DNA of 32,230 bases from CBIHON01 sp966211965 (GTDB taxonomy: Bacteria > Pseudomonadota > Gammaproteobacteria > Burkholderiales > Burkholderiaceae_D). The translations under genes were made by a program, and so were the position numbers. Shown here piece after piece: positions 1-7,334 of the stretch. Where the stretch lies: the NCBI GenBank assembly GCA_966211965.1, contig CBIHON010000052.1, positions 1 to 32,230 on the forward strand. The letters run 5' to 3'. The notes beneath the pieces are model-generated. The model saw nothing but the letters and a program-made list of their open reading frames with translations. It made no database searches and was not told where the DNA came from. Within the stretch, counting starts at the first letter, position 1. Every line of letters starts with the position of its first letter.

Positions 1-140
1 GCGGACCAAGCTGCGCCGGCTTTATCCAATTGTTTCAAGCTGACTGACTACTAGGTTTGCAATGCTCGCTTCACGCCCGCCGCCGTTTCTGCGCCCCCTT
101 GCACGCTTCAAATAATCCTTTCTTTGCTTCCCGAGTGCTG

Positions 141-173
141 CTGTGCCGAACCAGGTGCGGCGCAGGCATTTTT
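141..173 (+). terminator. Possible rho-independent terminator of a gene left of the window
   Basis: Left arm CTGTGCCG (141-148) and right arm CGGCGCAG (158-165) pair over 8 bp with one G-U, around a 9-base loop. They are followed by GCATTTTT. The short T tract makes this a moderate candidate. Nothing to the left can be seen to confirm which gene it would end. Confidence 0.4.
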
Positions 174-202
174 GGATTAATTTTTTTTTAATTTTCTAAA
201 TA

Positions 203-219
203 TTGGAAAATATTTCTAC
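203..219 (+). promoter_or_regulatory. AT-rich motif shared with the lrp promoter
   Basis: TTGGAAAATATTTCTAC here matches TTGGAAAAATATTCTAC at 13825-13841 in 14 of 17 positions. In both places it is followed within a few bases by AAATAA and TTTATT. Lrp/AsnC proteins usually bind degenerate AT-rich sites and often their own promoter, so this is a candidate site for the Lrp-type regulator encoded at 13871. Whether it acts on the porin or on a gene left of the window is unknown. Confidence 0.35.
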
Positions 220-499
220 AAATAATTTATTTTGTGCGATAGTTTGGAAACAATTGCTCCTTGTGCAGAATTAAAATTGCGTTAATCAATCGCCGAATCC
301 ACTTTTTCTTCTGCCGAAGGACGGTCCAGGTGGCGGCACTTGAGGAGACCAGACGATCGTGTAACACCGATAAAAAAGGGGGGGCGTCAACCGGACAAGA
401 AATCCATGCCACACGGCAGACATGCTTCTGCCCGCTACTCCCGCTCGCATGCCGTACACGCAAATCTTTGCTTGATCACTATAAAAAAGGGGTTTCAAA

Positions 500-1486
500 T
501 TGAAAAAATCGCTACTCGCCCTGGCTGTGCTGGGCGCTTTCGCCGGGACTGCATCGGCGCAAACCAATGTCACTATTTATGGCGTTGTCGACGTCGGGAT
601 CGCCAATGAAAACAACGGCGGCGCGGCCGGTTCGGTCACACGTCTGGACAGCGGCAATCTGAACGGCAGCCGGCTTGGTTTCAAAGGCACGGAGGATCTC
701 GGCGGCGGCTTGTCTGTCATGTTCCAACTGGAAAACGGCTTTTCCACCGACACCGGCGCGATGGGGCAGGGCGGGTTGCTGTTCGGGCGTCATGCATGGG
801 TTGGGCTCTCCGGTGGTTTCGGGACCGTCAAGCTCGGGCGTCAAGTCTTGCCGGTCTATGACAACGCCGATATTTTCGATCCGTTCGCCGATGCACTGGC
901 CGGCGATACGGCGCGCATGTTCAATTATTCCGGCAACCGGGTTGACAACAGTCTTTCCTATGCCTATGCCGCCAATGGCTTCAAGGGCCAACTGATCTAT
1001 GGTTTGGGCGAAGTGGCGGGCAACAGCTCCGGCAAACGTACAGTGGCCGGTTTCGGCAGCTACAGCGATGGCCCGATCCAGGCGGTGCTGACCTATACCG
1101 GCATCAACGACGCCAGCGGCAACGACAGCGCCAAAACGACCTTATTGGGCGGCAACTACAATTTCGGCATGCTCAGGGTCTTCGGCGCCTATGCCTGGAA
1201 CAAAGGCATAGGCACGCTGGACACGCGCGACGCTTTGATCGGGGTAAGCGCACCGGTGGGCAGCGCGGGCAAATTCATGGCGTCCTACATCCGCAAGACC
1301 GACAAGTTCAGAAGCAATGCCGACGCCAACCAGCTGGCCATCGGCTATACCCACGATCTGTCCAAGCGCACCGCGCTCTATGCCAGCGTGTCGCGCACCG
1401 GCAACGATAGCCTGGTGAGTTACAACGCCGGGGCGCCGGGGGCGACCGACCGGCTGTTCAATGCCGGCATACGTCACAAGTTTTGA
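500..1486 (+). CDS. Gram-negative general porin (OmpC/Omp32-like)
   Basis: Outer-membrane trimeric beta-barrel porin for passive diffusion of small hydrophilic solutes. The 328-residue product begins with a clear Sec signal peptide (MKKSLLALAVLGAFAGTASA, cleavage near residue 20) followed by QTNVTIYGVVDVG, the usual first strand of Burkholderiales porins. It contains the typical stretch GSRLGFKGTEDLGGGL and a porin-like segment FGRHAWVGLSGGFGTVKLGRQ, and ends in HKF, the terminal Phe needed by the BAM assembly machinery. The start is TTG at 500, fixed by the signal peptide and by AAAAAAGGGG at 483-492. At 328 residues it is somewhat shorter than many family members (about 350-390), suggesting shorter loops. 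It appears monocistronic: a UUCG hairpin follows the stop. Substrate preference cannot be read from the sequence. Confidence 0.93.
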   Translation: MKKSLLALAVLGAFAGTASAQTNVTIYGVVDVGIANENNGGAAGSVTRLDSGNLNGSRLGFKGTEDLGGGLSVMFQLENGFSTDTGAMGQGGLLFGRHAWVGLSGGFGTVKLGRQVLPVYDNADIFDPFADALAGDTARMFNYSGNRVDNSLSYAYAANGFKGQLIYGLGEVAGNSSGKRTVAGFGSYSDGPIQAVLTYTGINDASGNDSAKTTLLGGNYNFGMLRVFGAYAWNKGIGTLDTRDALIGVSAPVGSAGKFMASYIRKTDKFRSNADANQLAIGYTHDLSKRTALYASVSRTGNDSLVSYNAGAPGATDRLFNAGIRHKF

Positions 1487-1491
1487 ATTTG

Positions 1492-1509
1492 TGCGGGCTT
1501 CGGCCCGCA
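1492..1509 (+). terminator. UUCG-loop hairpin after the porin
   Basis: TGCGGGC-TTCG-GCCCGCA is a perfect 7-bp GC stem closed by the very stable UUCG tetraloop, starting 5 bases after the porin stop. There is no T tract behind it (TCAAGGATA), so it may work as an mRNA 3' stabiliser or a weak or rho-assisted terminator rather than a classic intrinsic one. Confidence 0.55.
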
Positions 1510-1524
1510 TCAAGGATATTCATC

Positions 1525-1553
1525 TTGAGACTCTGGCGTTGCTGTTGTAGGCT
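1525..1553 (+). promoter_or_regulatory. Candidate sigma70 promoter for the peptide-transport operon
   Basis: TTGAGA (1525-1530), a 17-base spacer, and TAGGCT (1548-1553) lie in the gap between the porin hairpin and the amidotransferase start at 1621. Both boxes deviate from consensus. The position, after a hairpin and before the first gene of a six-to-seven-gene run, is the main support. Confidence 0.3.
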
Positions 1554-1620
1554 GTGCCGGAAAGAAACTTTTTTGCTTGAAATTTTCCCGCGGGCAGGTG
1601 GGACAAGAAGGGGGGGCTTT

Positions 1621-2427
1621 ATGTGTCAATTACTGGCGATGAGTTGCAAGAAACCTGTGGCCATCAATTTTTCGTTCGAGGGTTTTGCTGAGCGCGGCGG
1701 CCGTACCGGCAACCATTCTCACGGCTGGGGCATTGCATTTTTTGAGGGCAACAGCGGCTGTCGCACGATGATCGACAACCTGCCGGCAGCCGATTCGCCG
1801 ATCGCGCAACTGGTCAAGCGCTATCCGATCAAGTCGCGTTACGTCATCGCGCACATCCGGCTGGCAACGCAAGGCACGGTCGCGCTGGAAAATTGCCATC
1901 CTTTCAGCCGTGAGTTGTGGGGCAAGCATTGGATTTTCGCCCACAACGGCGATTTGAAAACCTTCAATCCGACTTTTAAGGATTACTATCGTCCTATTGG
2001 CGAAACCGATAGCGAAAAAGCTTTTTGTTATCTGCTCGACCGCTTGCGCATCCGGTTTCCCGACCCACCGCCGCTGCGCGTTCTCAGCAAAGTACTGGAA
2101 GAACTGGCGGCTGAAATCGCCGAGTACGGCATCTTCAACTTCATGCTGTCGAATGGCAAAGCCTTGTTCGTGCATTGTTCGACAAGCCTGTACTATGTGA
2201 CACGTCAGCATCCGTTCGCCACCGCCAAATTACTGGATTGCGATATGAGCATCGACTTCAGCAAGGTCAACGATCAGGACGACTTGATCACAGTCATCGC
2301 AACCCAGCCGCTTACCGTGAACGAAGAATGGCATGCATTCCAGCCGGGGGAATTCAAGGTATTCGAAGGCGGACAGATCTACCCCTTTAACGAGCAAAGC
2401 GCAGTGCCTCAGCCGGCGACGGCCTGA
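1621..2427 (+). CDS. Class II glutamine amidotransferase (YafJ/EgtC type)
   Basis: An Ntn-hydrolase with an N-terminal cysteine nucleophile, predicted to cleave a glutamine or gamma-glutamyl amide bond. Starting at ATG 1621 (strong AAGGGGGGG ribosome site just upstream) the product is 268 residues and begins Met-Cys, so Cys2 becomes the nucleophile after Met removal; this decides against the longer frame opening at 1483. Family motifs visible are HGWG (34-37), AHIRLATQG (77-85), NCHPF (91-95) and HNGD (108-111). There is no synthase domain, so the acceptor or true substrate is unknown; YafJ is uncharacterised, and EgtC removes a gamma-glutamyl group in ergothioneine synthesis. It sits 54 bases before a peptide-binding protein gene in the same direction, suggesting a role in handling imported gamma-glutamyl or amide compounds. 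That link is inference. Confidence 0.88.
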   Translation: MCQLLAMSCKKPVAINFSFEGFAERGGRTGNHSHGWGIAFFEGNSGCRTMIDNLPAADSPIAQLVKRYPIKSRYVIAHIRLATQGTVALENCHPFSRELWGKHWIFAHNGDLKTFNPTFKDYYRPIGETDSEKAFCYLLDRLRIRFPDPPPLRVLSKVLEELAAEIAEYGIFNFMLSNGKALFVHCSTSLYYVTRQHPFATAKLLDCDMSIDFSKVNDQDDLITVIATQPLTVNEEWHAFQPGEFKVFEGGQIYPFNEQSAVPQPATA

Positions 2428-2481
2428 GCAAAAAATAATTGGATCACATCGTTCAACACCTAACCGATCAGGAGAAATTCA

Positions 2482-4053
2482 ATGAAACGGAATGTATTAC
2501 GCACCTTGGCAGGCGCTGCATTGCTGGCGCTGGGCGTGTCGCTGGCGCAGGCGCAGGAATTCAAGATCGGCTTGAGTGCCGACATCGCGACAGTCGATCC
2601 GCATTTCGCCAATCAGGACTCGGTCAGCGCGGTCTGCTCGCATATTTATGAACCTTTGGTCGTCTTGGATCCCGATGCGCGCCTGGCTCCCGGTCTCGCG
2701 CTCTCCTGGAAGGCAATCAACGACACCACCTGGGAATTCAAGCTGCGCAAGGGTGTGAAATTCCATAACGGCGAAGAGATGACAGCCGAAGACGTCGCTT
2801 TTTCGATCGACCGGCCTGCCACCTTGAAGAACAGCACGACGCCCTTCACCGGCTATACCAAAGCCATCACCGGCAAGAAAATCGTCGATCCTTACACCAT
2901 CCAGTTCACCACCGCGACGCCTTATCCAGTGTTGCCGAATGACTTGAACCGCATCTTCATCGTCTCGAAAAAAGCTGCGGAAAAAGCCACCACCGAAGAC
3001 TTCAATCTCGGCAAGGTGGCGGCCGGCACCGGTCCGTTCAAGCTGGTCAAGTACAACAAGGGCCAGAGCATCCAACTGGCGCGCAACGATCATTACTGGG
3101 GCGAGAAGCCGGCCTGGTCGGCCGTTACCCTGAAGATGCTGACCAACGATCCTGCGCGCATGTCGGCCCTGCTGTCGGGCGACGTGCAGGCGGTGGAAAA
3201 CGTGCAAGCCAACATGGTTTCCAAGTTCAAGTTCGGCCAGGACACGAGAGTCTTCGGCAAGGCATCGAGCCGCTTCGTGTTCGCCTTTGTCGACTTCCGC
3301 GATACCACGCCCCATGCCTTCGACAAGGGCGGCAAGAAGCTGGACAAGAACCCGCTGAAAGACGTGCGCGTGCGCCAGGCGATTTCCAAGCTGATCGACC
3401 GCAATGTGCTGGCCGAAAAGACCTTGGACAAGCTTGGCCTGCCGACTGCCAACGTTGCCGTACCCGGCATGTTCGGCTACAACCCCAACCTGAAACCGGA
3501 CACGGTCGACGTCGCCGGCGCCAAGAAGCTGCTGGCCGAAGCCGGCTATCCCGACGGCTTCGCGATCACCTTCTTTTCGCCGAACAACCGCTTCATCAAT
3601 GACGAGCAGGTGGCGTTGACCATCGGCCAGATGCTGACCCGCGGCGGAATCGAAACCAAGGTCGAAACCATGCCGATTTCCACCTTTATCGGCAAGGCGT
3701 CGAAGAAAGAGGCCGGCTTCGGTCTGCTGGGTTGGGGCGTCGGCGGCGGCGAGCCTTCCGGTGCGCTGCGCGGCTTGCTGGCGACCACCGACAAGGACAA
3801 AGGGCTGGGCGCATACAACTGGGCTTCGTACAGCAATCCGAAGTTCGACACGCTGCTGCTCGATGCGATGCATACGGTGGACGATGCCAAGCGCGAGAAG
3901 CTGCTGCAGGATGCGACCGAACTGGCGATCGCCAAGGATTACGCCTTGATTCCGCTGTACAACCAGGTCGTGACCTGGGCCATGAAAAAGGGCATCAAAT
4001 ACACGCCGCGCACCGATGAATTTACGTTGGCGCATCAGTTCAAACCTGAGTAA
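2482..4053 (+). CDS. Peptide ABC transporter periplasmic binding protein (DppA/OppA family, SBP_bac_5)
   Basis: Periplasmic solute receptor that delivers peptide-like ligands to the inner-membrane permeases encoded next door. It has 523 residues, with a signal peptide MKRNVLRTLAGAALLALGVS ending in AQAQ, so it is a soluble protein and not a lipoprotein (no lipobox cysteine). The mature part opens with FKIGLSADIATVDPHFANQD and contains the family features YEPLVVLDPD, TWEFKLRKGVKFHNGE, GTGPFKL and ARNDHYW. The ribosome site AGGAGA lies at 2470-2475. A GC-rich hairpin after the stop probably stabilises this part of the mRNA so the receptor is made in excess over the permeases. The family covers dipeptides, oligopeptides, glutathione, nickel and opines; the ligand here cannot be assigned. 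Confidence 0.92.
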   Translation: MKRNVLRTLAGAALLALGVSLAQAQEFKIGLSADIATVDPHFANQDSVSAVCSHIYEPLVVLDPDARLAPGLALSWKAINDTTWEFKLRKGVKFHNGEEMTAEDVAFSIDRPATLKNSTTPFTGYTKAITGKKIVDPYTIQFTTATPYPVLPNDLNRIFIVSKKAAEKATTEDFNLGKVAAGTGPFKLVKYNKGQSIQLARNDHYWGEKPAWSAVTLKMLTNDPARMSALLSGDVQAVENVQANMVSKFKFGQDTRVFGKASSRFVFAFVDFRDTTPHAFDKGGKKLDKNPLKDVRVRQAISKLIDRNVLAEKTLDKLGLPTANVAVPGMFGYNPNLKPDTVDVAGAKKLLAEAGYPDGFAITFFSPNNRFINDEQVALTIGQMLTRGGIETKVETMPISTFIGKASKKEAGFGLLGWGVGGGEPSGALRGLLATTDKDKGLGAYNWASYSNPKFDTLLLDAMHTVDDAKREKLLQDATELAIAKDYALIPLYNQVVTWAMKKGIKYTPRTDEFTLAHQFKPE

Positions 4054-4059
4054 TTTTCC

Positions 4060-4087
4060 TGCCGTCCCAGCGGGCGCTGGGACGGCA
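4060..4087 (+). terminator. Strong intercistronic hairpin between binding protein and permease
   Basis: TGCCGTCCCAGCG (4060-4072) pairs perfectly with CGCTGGGACGGCA (4075-4087). The geometric loop is only 2 bases, so in practice about 12 bp with a 4-base loop. No T tract follows. Such elements are common after binding-protein genes in ABC operons, where they protect the upstream mRNA and dampen downstream expression. Confidence 0.6.
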
Positions 4088-4146
4088 CGCAGAGATAGAG
4101 TTTGAATTCAACAAAGCATCGCCATGTCAAACCGGAGTAAACCGCA

Positions 4147-5124
4147 ATGATAGTTTTCGTGATCCGCCGGGTCATTCAAAGTGTATGGGTGCTGTTGATC
4201 ATGTCCTTGATCGTGTTTGTCGGCGTCTTCGCCGTCGGCAATCCGATCGACTTGCTGATCGATCCGCAGGCGACCCAGGAAGAGATCGCGAAGACCGTCG
4301 CGGCGCTGGGTTTGGACAAACCCTTGTGGCAGCAATATTTTTATTTTCTGAAGGATGCGGTCAGCGGCGATTTCGGCAGATCCTTCGTGCACAGCATGCC
4401 CGCAGTCCAATTGATTCTGGAGCGCATGCCGGCCACGATGGAACTGGCGGTCGTGGCGATGGGCACCGCCATCCTGTTCGGCGTGCCGCTCGGCTTGTGG
4501 GCCGGCTTGCGGCCGCAGGCATTCAGCTCGCGCTGCATCATGACGGGATCGATCATCGGCTTCAGCGTGCCGACTTTCTGGATCGGCCTGATGCTGATCC
4601 TGCTGTTTTCGGTGACGCTGGGCTGGCTGCCATCGAACGGCAGGGGCGAGACGGTGGACGTGTTCGGCGTCCCGCTCTCGATCTTCACGCTGGACGGCTG
4701 GCGTCATCTGGCGATGCCGGCTTTCACGCTGGCCTTGTTCAACATCGCGATGATCATTCGCCTCACGCGGGCCGGTACCCAGGAGGCGATGGTGCAGGAT
4801 TACGTCAAGTTTGCGCGCGCCAAGGGCTTGAGCAACGGGCGCGTGGTCGGTGTGCACGTGTTGAAAAACATCATGATCCCGATCGTCACCGTGATTGCCT
4901 TGCAGTTCGGCGCCGTGATCGCGTTTGCAGTCGTGACCGAGACGATTTTCGCCTGGCCTGGCATGGGCAAACTGTTGATCGATTCGATCAACACGCTGGA
5001 CCGTCCGGTGATCGTCGCGTATCTGCTGATCGTGGTGACGCTGTTTGTCGGAATCAATTTGGTTGTGGATTTGTTGTACTCATTACTTGATCCAAGAGTG
5101 CGGATTTCGGAAATCAAGGGTTAA
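4147..5124 (+). CDS. Peptide ABC transporter permease, DppB-like
   Basis: Inner-membrane subunit forming half of the translocation channel. It has 325 residues, with an N-terminal membrane helix (FVIRRVIQSVWVLLIMSLIV) followed by a periplasmic stretch and five further hydrophobic segments, the usual DppB topology. The cytoplasmic coupling (EAA) loop reads DYVKFARAKGLSNGRVVGVH near residues 218-237, the contact site for the ATPases. ATG 4147 has GGAG at 4134-4137. The gene is separated from the receptor gene by a 93-base gap containing a hairpin. Its partner permease follows after a gap of about 184 bases that holds a REP-like element. Membership of the family is clear; the transported substrate is not. 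Confidence 0.92.
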   Translation: MIVFVIRRVIQSVWVLLIMSLIVFVGVFAVGNPIDLLIDPQATQEEIAKTVAALGLDKPLWQQYFYFLKDAVSGDFGRSFVHSMPAVQLILERMPATMELAVVAMGTAILFGVPLGLWAGLRPQAFSSRCIMTGSIIGFSVPTFWIGLMLILLFSVTLGWLPSNGRGETVDVFGVPLSIFTLDGWRHLAMPAFTLALFNIAMIIRLTRAGTQEAMVQDYVKFARAKGLSNGRVVGVHVLKNIMIPIVTVIALQFGAVIAFAVVTETIFAWPGMGKLLIDSINTLDRPVIVAYLLIVVTLFVGINLVVDLLYSLLDPRVRISEIKG

Positions 5125-5161
5125 AAATAAGGTGGAGCAGGCGAAACAAAAAGGCTAATAA

Positions 5162-5232
5162 TTGCAGGAGCGGGTCATGCCCGCGATTCGGTGCCGCGTT
5201 ACATTTATTGCGCGTGTGGTCCGCTCCTGCAA
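5162..5232. repeat. REP/REPIN-like palindromic element
   Basis: TTGCAGGAGCGG (5162-5173) is mirrored by CCGCTCCTGCAA (5221-5232), a perfect 12-base inverted repeat enclosing 47 bases. Inside the left half GCGGG-TCATG-CCCGC (5170-5184) is a second, short hairpin. The pattern GAGCGGGTCATGCCCGCGA is very like the REP sequences of pseudomonads and xanthomonads (usual head GTAGGAGCGG; here GCAGGAGCGG). Two REPs in opposite orientation form a REPIN; the right-hand copy is degenerate past its outer arm. It lies wholly between the two permease genes. I see no other copy in this window. Confidence 0.7.
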
Positions 5233-5308
5233 CAGCCATACCCAGGTGTTTTCACATCCGGGTAAATCGACCAGCTTGGCATCCATTTCAATCGGGGACA
5301 TTGAACAA

Positions 5309-6190
5309 ATGCAGCAAACTCCATTCGGGCGGCTGGTGGCCGCTTACTTCGAAAGCAAGCTGGCGGTATTCGGCCTGCTCCTCCTGGTCTTGATACTGCT
5401 GGTCGCGATCTTCGCGCCTTGGCTGTCGCCGCAGAATCCCTACGACCTGTCCAAGCTCAACATCCTGGACGCGCAACTGGCGCCGGGCAAGCCGTCCAGC
5501 GAAGGCAACCTGGTGTATTTCCTTGGTTCCGATCAGCAGGGCCGCGACATGCTGTCGGCGATCATGTACGGCTTGCGCATCAGCATCGCGGTCGGCGTGT
5601 CGGCCACCCTGCTGGCGCTGGCAGTCGGCATGACGCTCGGCCTGATCGCCGGCTATTTCGGCGGACGGATCGAAGCTATCATCATGCGCGTCGCCGATAT
5701 CCAGCTTTCTTTTCCCGCCATCCTGATCGCTCTGATACTGATCTCGGTGCTGGGTCAAGGCGTCGGCAAAGTCATCACCGCACTGGTCGCCGTGCAGTGG
5801 GCTTATTACGCGCGTACCACGCGTTCGACTGCATTGGTCGAGCGTCGCAAAGAGTATATCGAGGCGGCGATCCTGCTCGGCTTGCCGACGCATAGGATCC
5901 TGTTCCGCCATTTGCTGTTGAACTGCCTGCCGCCCTTGATCGTGGTTGCTGCCCTGCAGGTGGCTGCAGCGATCGGCCTGGAAGCCACGCTCTCCTTCCT
6001 CGGACTCGGCCTGCCGATCACTCAGCCGTCGCTGGGCCTGTTGATTGCCAACGGCTTCAAGTACCTGATGTCCGGCAGTTATTGGATCAGCATGTTTCCC
6101 GGTCTTGCCTTGCTGCTGACGATCGTGGCGATCAACCTGGTGGCGGATCAATTGCGCGATGTGCTCAACCCTCGGCTGCAAACGCAGTAG
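5309..6190 (+). CDS. Peptide ABC transporter permease, DppC-like
   Basis: Second inner-membrane channel subunit, pairing with the DppB-like protein. I start it at ATG 5309 (GGGGA at 5294-5298), giving 293 residues that open MQQTPFGRLVAAYFESKLAV, the normal DppC beginning before its first membrane helix (FGLLLLVLILLVAIFAPWLS). A longer frame opening at TTG 5162 is unlikely because its extra 49 residues are encoded by the REP-like element. The EAA loop is EYIEAAILLGLPTHRILFRH, and GSDQQGRDMLSAIMYGLRIS is the usual family signature after the first periplasmic loop. Six membrane segments are evident. The atypically long, repeat-bearing gap upstream suggests the element inserted between two formerly close genes. 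Confidence 0.92.
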   Translation: MQQTPFGRLVAAYFESKLAVFGLLLLVLILLVAIFAPWLSPQNPYDLSKLNILDAQLAPGKPSSEGNLVYFLGSDQQGRDMLSAIMYGLRISIAVGVSATLLALAVGMTLGLIAGYFGGRIEAIIMRVADIQLSFPAILIALILISVLGQGVGKVITALVAVQWAYYARTTRSTALVERRKEYIEAAILLGLPTHRILFRHLLLNCLPPLIVVAALQVAAAIGLEATLSFLGLGLPITQPSLGLLIANGFKYLMSGSYWISMFPGLALLLTIVAINLVADQLRDVLNPRLQTQ

Positions 6191-6213
6191 CGCGCATGAA
6201 AAAATATGAAGCT

Positions 6214-6264
6214 GCGCCCCTCACCCCAGCTTTCTCCCGCGCGGAGACGGTGAGAACAGGGCGC
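6214..6264. repeat. Nested inverted repeat (long imperfect hairpin) before the ATPase genes
   Basis: Three pairs of arms nest inside one another: GCGCCC/GGGCGC (6214-6219, 6259-6264), CTCACC/GGTGAG (6220-6225, 6249-6254) and TCTCC/GGAGA (6233-6237, 6243-6247). The inner part resembles the widespread CCCTCACCCC...CTCTCCCG...GGAGA dispersed hairpin family of proteobacteria. It sits in the 124-base gap between the permease and ATPase genes. It could be a degenerate dispersed repeat or an mRNA stability element. Confidence 0.5.
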
Positions 6265-6314
6265 GATTGGATAAAGCTTCAATCGACTGAAGCAAGAATG
6301 GATTGGACGACCAT

Positions 6315-7289
6315 ATGACCATCACATTAAAAGTGGAAGGCCTGAAGACGTATTTCTTTTCCCGCGCCGGCGTGGTCAAGGCGGTGGATGACGTCAGTTT
6401 CAATGTCGGGCGTGGCGAAATCATGGGGCTGGTTGGAGAATCCGGCTCGGGCAAATCGATCACCGGCTACTCGATCCTGGGTTTGATCGACCGTCCCGGG
6501 GAAGTGGTAGACGGGCGCATCCTGTTCAAGGGGCAGAACTTGCGCGGTATGGCGCCGGATCAATTACGCGCCTTGCGCGGCAACCGCATCGCAATGATTT
6601 TCCAGGACCCGATGATGACCCTGAACCCGGTCTTGCGCATCGATACGCAAATGATCGAAGCGGTCCAGGCCCACAACAAGGTCAGCCGGTCGGCAGCGCG
6701 CGAATTGGCGCGCGAAGCCTTGGGGCGGGTTGGAATTCCGTCGCCGGAAGAACGCCTGCAGGCCTACCCGCATCAATTTTCGGGCGGCATGCGGCAGCGG
6801 GTCGCGATCGCGATTGCGCTCTTGAACAAACCGGACCTGATCATCGCCGACGAGCCGACTACTGCACTGGACGTCACGATCCAGGGCCAGATCCTGTTCG
6901 AGATGCAAAAGCTTTGCAAAGAACTGGGCACCAGCCTGATCTGGATCACGCATGACCTGTCAGTGGTTGCCGGATTGGCAGATCGCGTCTGCGTGATGTA
7001 TGCCGGCCGCATCGTCGAAAAAGGCACGGTGGCCGAAGTGCTGGAGTCGCCGCAACATCCTTACACCAAGGGCTTGATGGATTCGGCGCCGTCTCGCAAT
7101 GCGCGCGGCACGCCGCTCAGGCAGATTCCCGGTTTCACGCCTTCGCTGCTCAACCTGCCTGCCGGCTGTGCGTTTCGCTCCCGGTGCAGCCAGGCCAGCG
7201 AGGCTTGCCTGGAGGCGCCGCCGGTGATCGAACGTCATGGCCATGAGCTGCGCTGCTTCCATCCGCTCGCACAAGTGGCGGCGGCATAG
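6315..7289 (+). CDS. Peptide ABC transporter ATP-binding protein, DppD-like
   Basis: Cytoplasmic ATPase that powers the importer as a heterodimer with the next gene product. The start is ATG 6315 (MTITLKVEGLKTYFF), not the TTG twelve bases earlier; the product is 324 residues. It shows Walker A GESGSGKS (41-48), ABC signature FSGGMRQRV, Walker B LIIADEPTTALD, and the switch histidine in ITHDLSVVAG. The C-terminal oligopeptide-type extension carries the Cys pair pattern GCAFRSRCSQASEAC, which in some family members binds an iron-sulfur cluster. The gap before it holds a nested hairpin. Assignment to the Dpp/Opp ATPase family is secure; substrate is unknown. Confidence 0.92.
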   Translation: MTITLKVEGLKTYFFSRAGVVKAVDDVSFNVGRGEIMGLVGESGSGKSITGYSILGLIDRPGEVVDGRILFKGQNLRGMAPDQLRALRGNRIAMIFQDPMMTLNPVLRIDTQMIEAVQAHNKVSRSAARELAREALGRVGIPSPEERLQAYPHQFSGGMRQRVAIAIALLNKPDLIIADEPTTALDVTIQGQILFEMQKLCKELGTSLIWITHDLSVVAGLADRVCVMYAGRIVEKGTVAEVLESPQHPYTKGLMDSAPSRNARGTPLRQIPGFTPSLLNLPAGCAFRSRCSQASEACLEAPPVIERHGHELRCFHPLAQVAAA

Positions 7290-7334
7290 TGGGTCGCTGT
7301 GCGACTTAAACGTGATTGCAAGAGGATTATTCGC

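Larger units (their letters stand above)
1..499. other. Non-coding leader region upstream of the porin
   Basis: No convincing gene is present; the short open frames on both strands overlap each other and lack start signals and protein-like composition. Positions about 171-260 are very AT-rich, including a run of nine or ten T residues near 181-190. A hairpin with a T-rich tail lies at 141-173. A motif resembling the lrp promoter lies at 203-219, and a second TTTGGAAA copy at 243-250. The 12-base box ATAAAAAAGGGG occurs twice, at 370-381 and 481-492; the second copy supplies the porin ribosome binding site. The long spacer suggests a regulated promoter and an extended 5' leader for the porin mRNA, but I cannot fix the transcription start. 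Confidence 0.6.

Noticed and set aside
2497..4035. 512-residue open frame on the minus strand
   Set aside because: Exactly antisense to the peptide-binding protein gene, which has a signal peptide and family motifs. The antisense product is rich in Arg, Gln and His, as expected of a shadow in GC-rich coding DNA.
4185..5090. 301-residue plus-strand frame inside the first permease gene
   Set aside because: A +2 frame shadow rich in Arg, Asp and His, with no membrane helices; the DppB-like frame explains the sequence.
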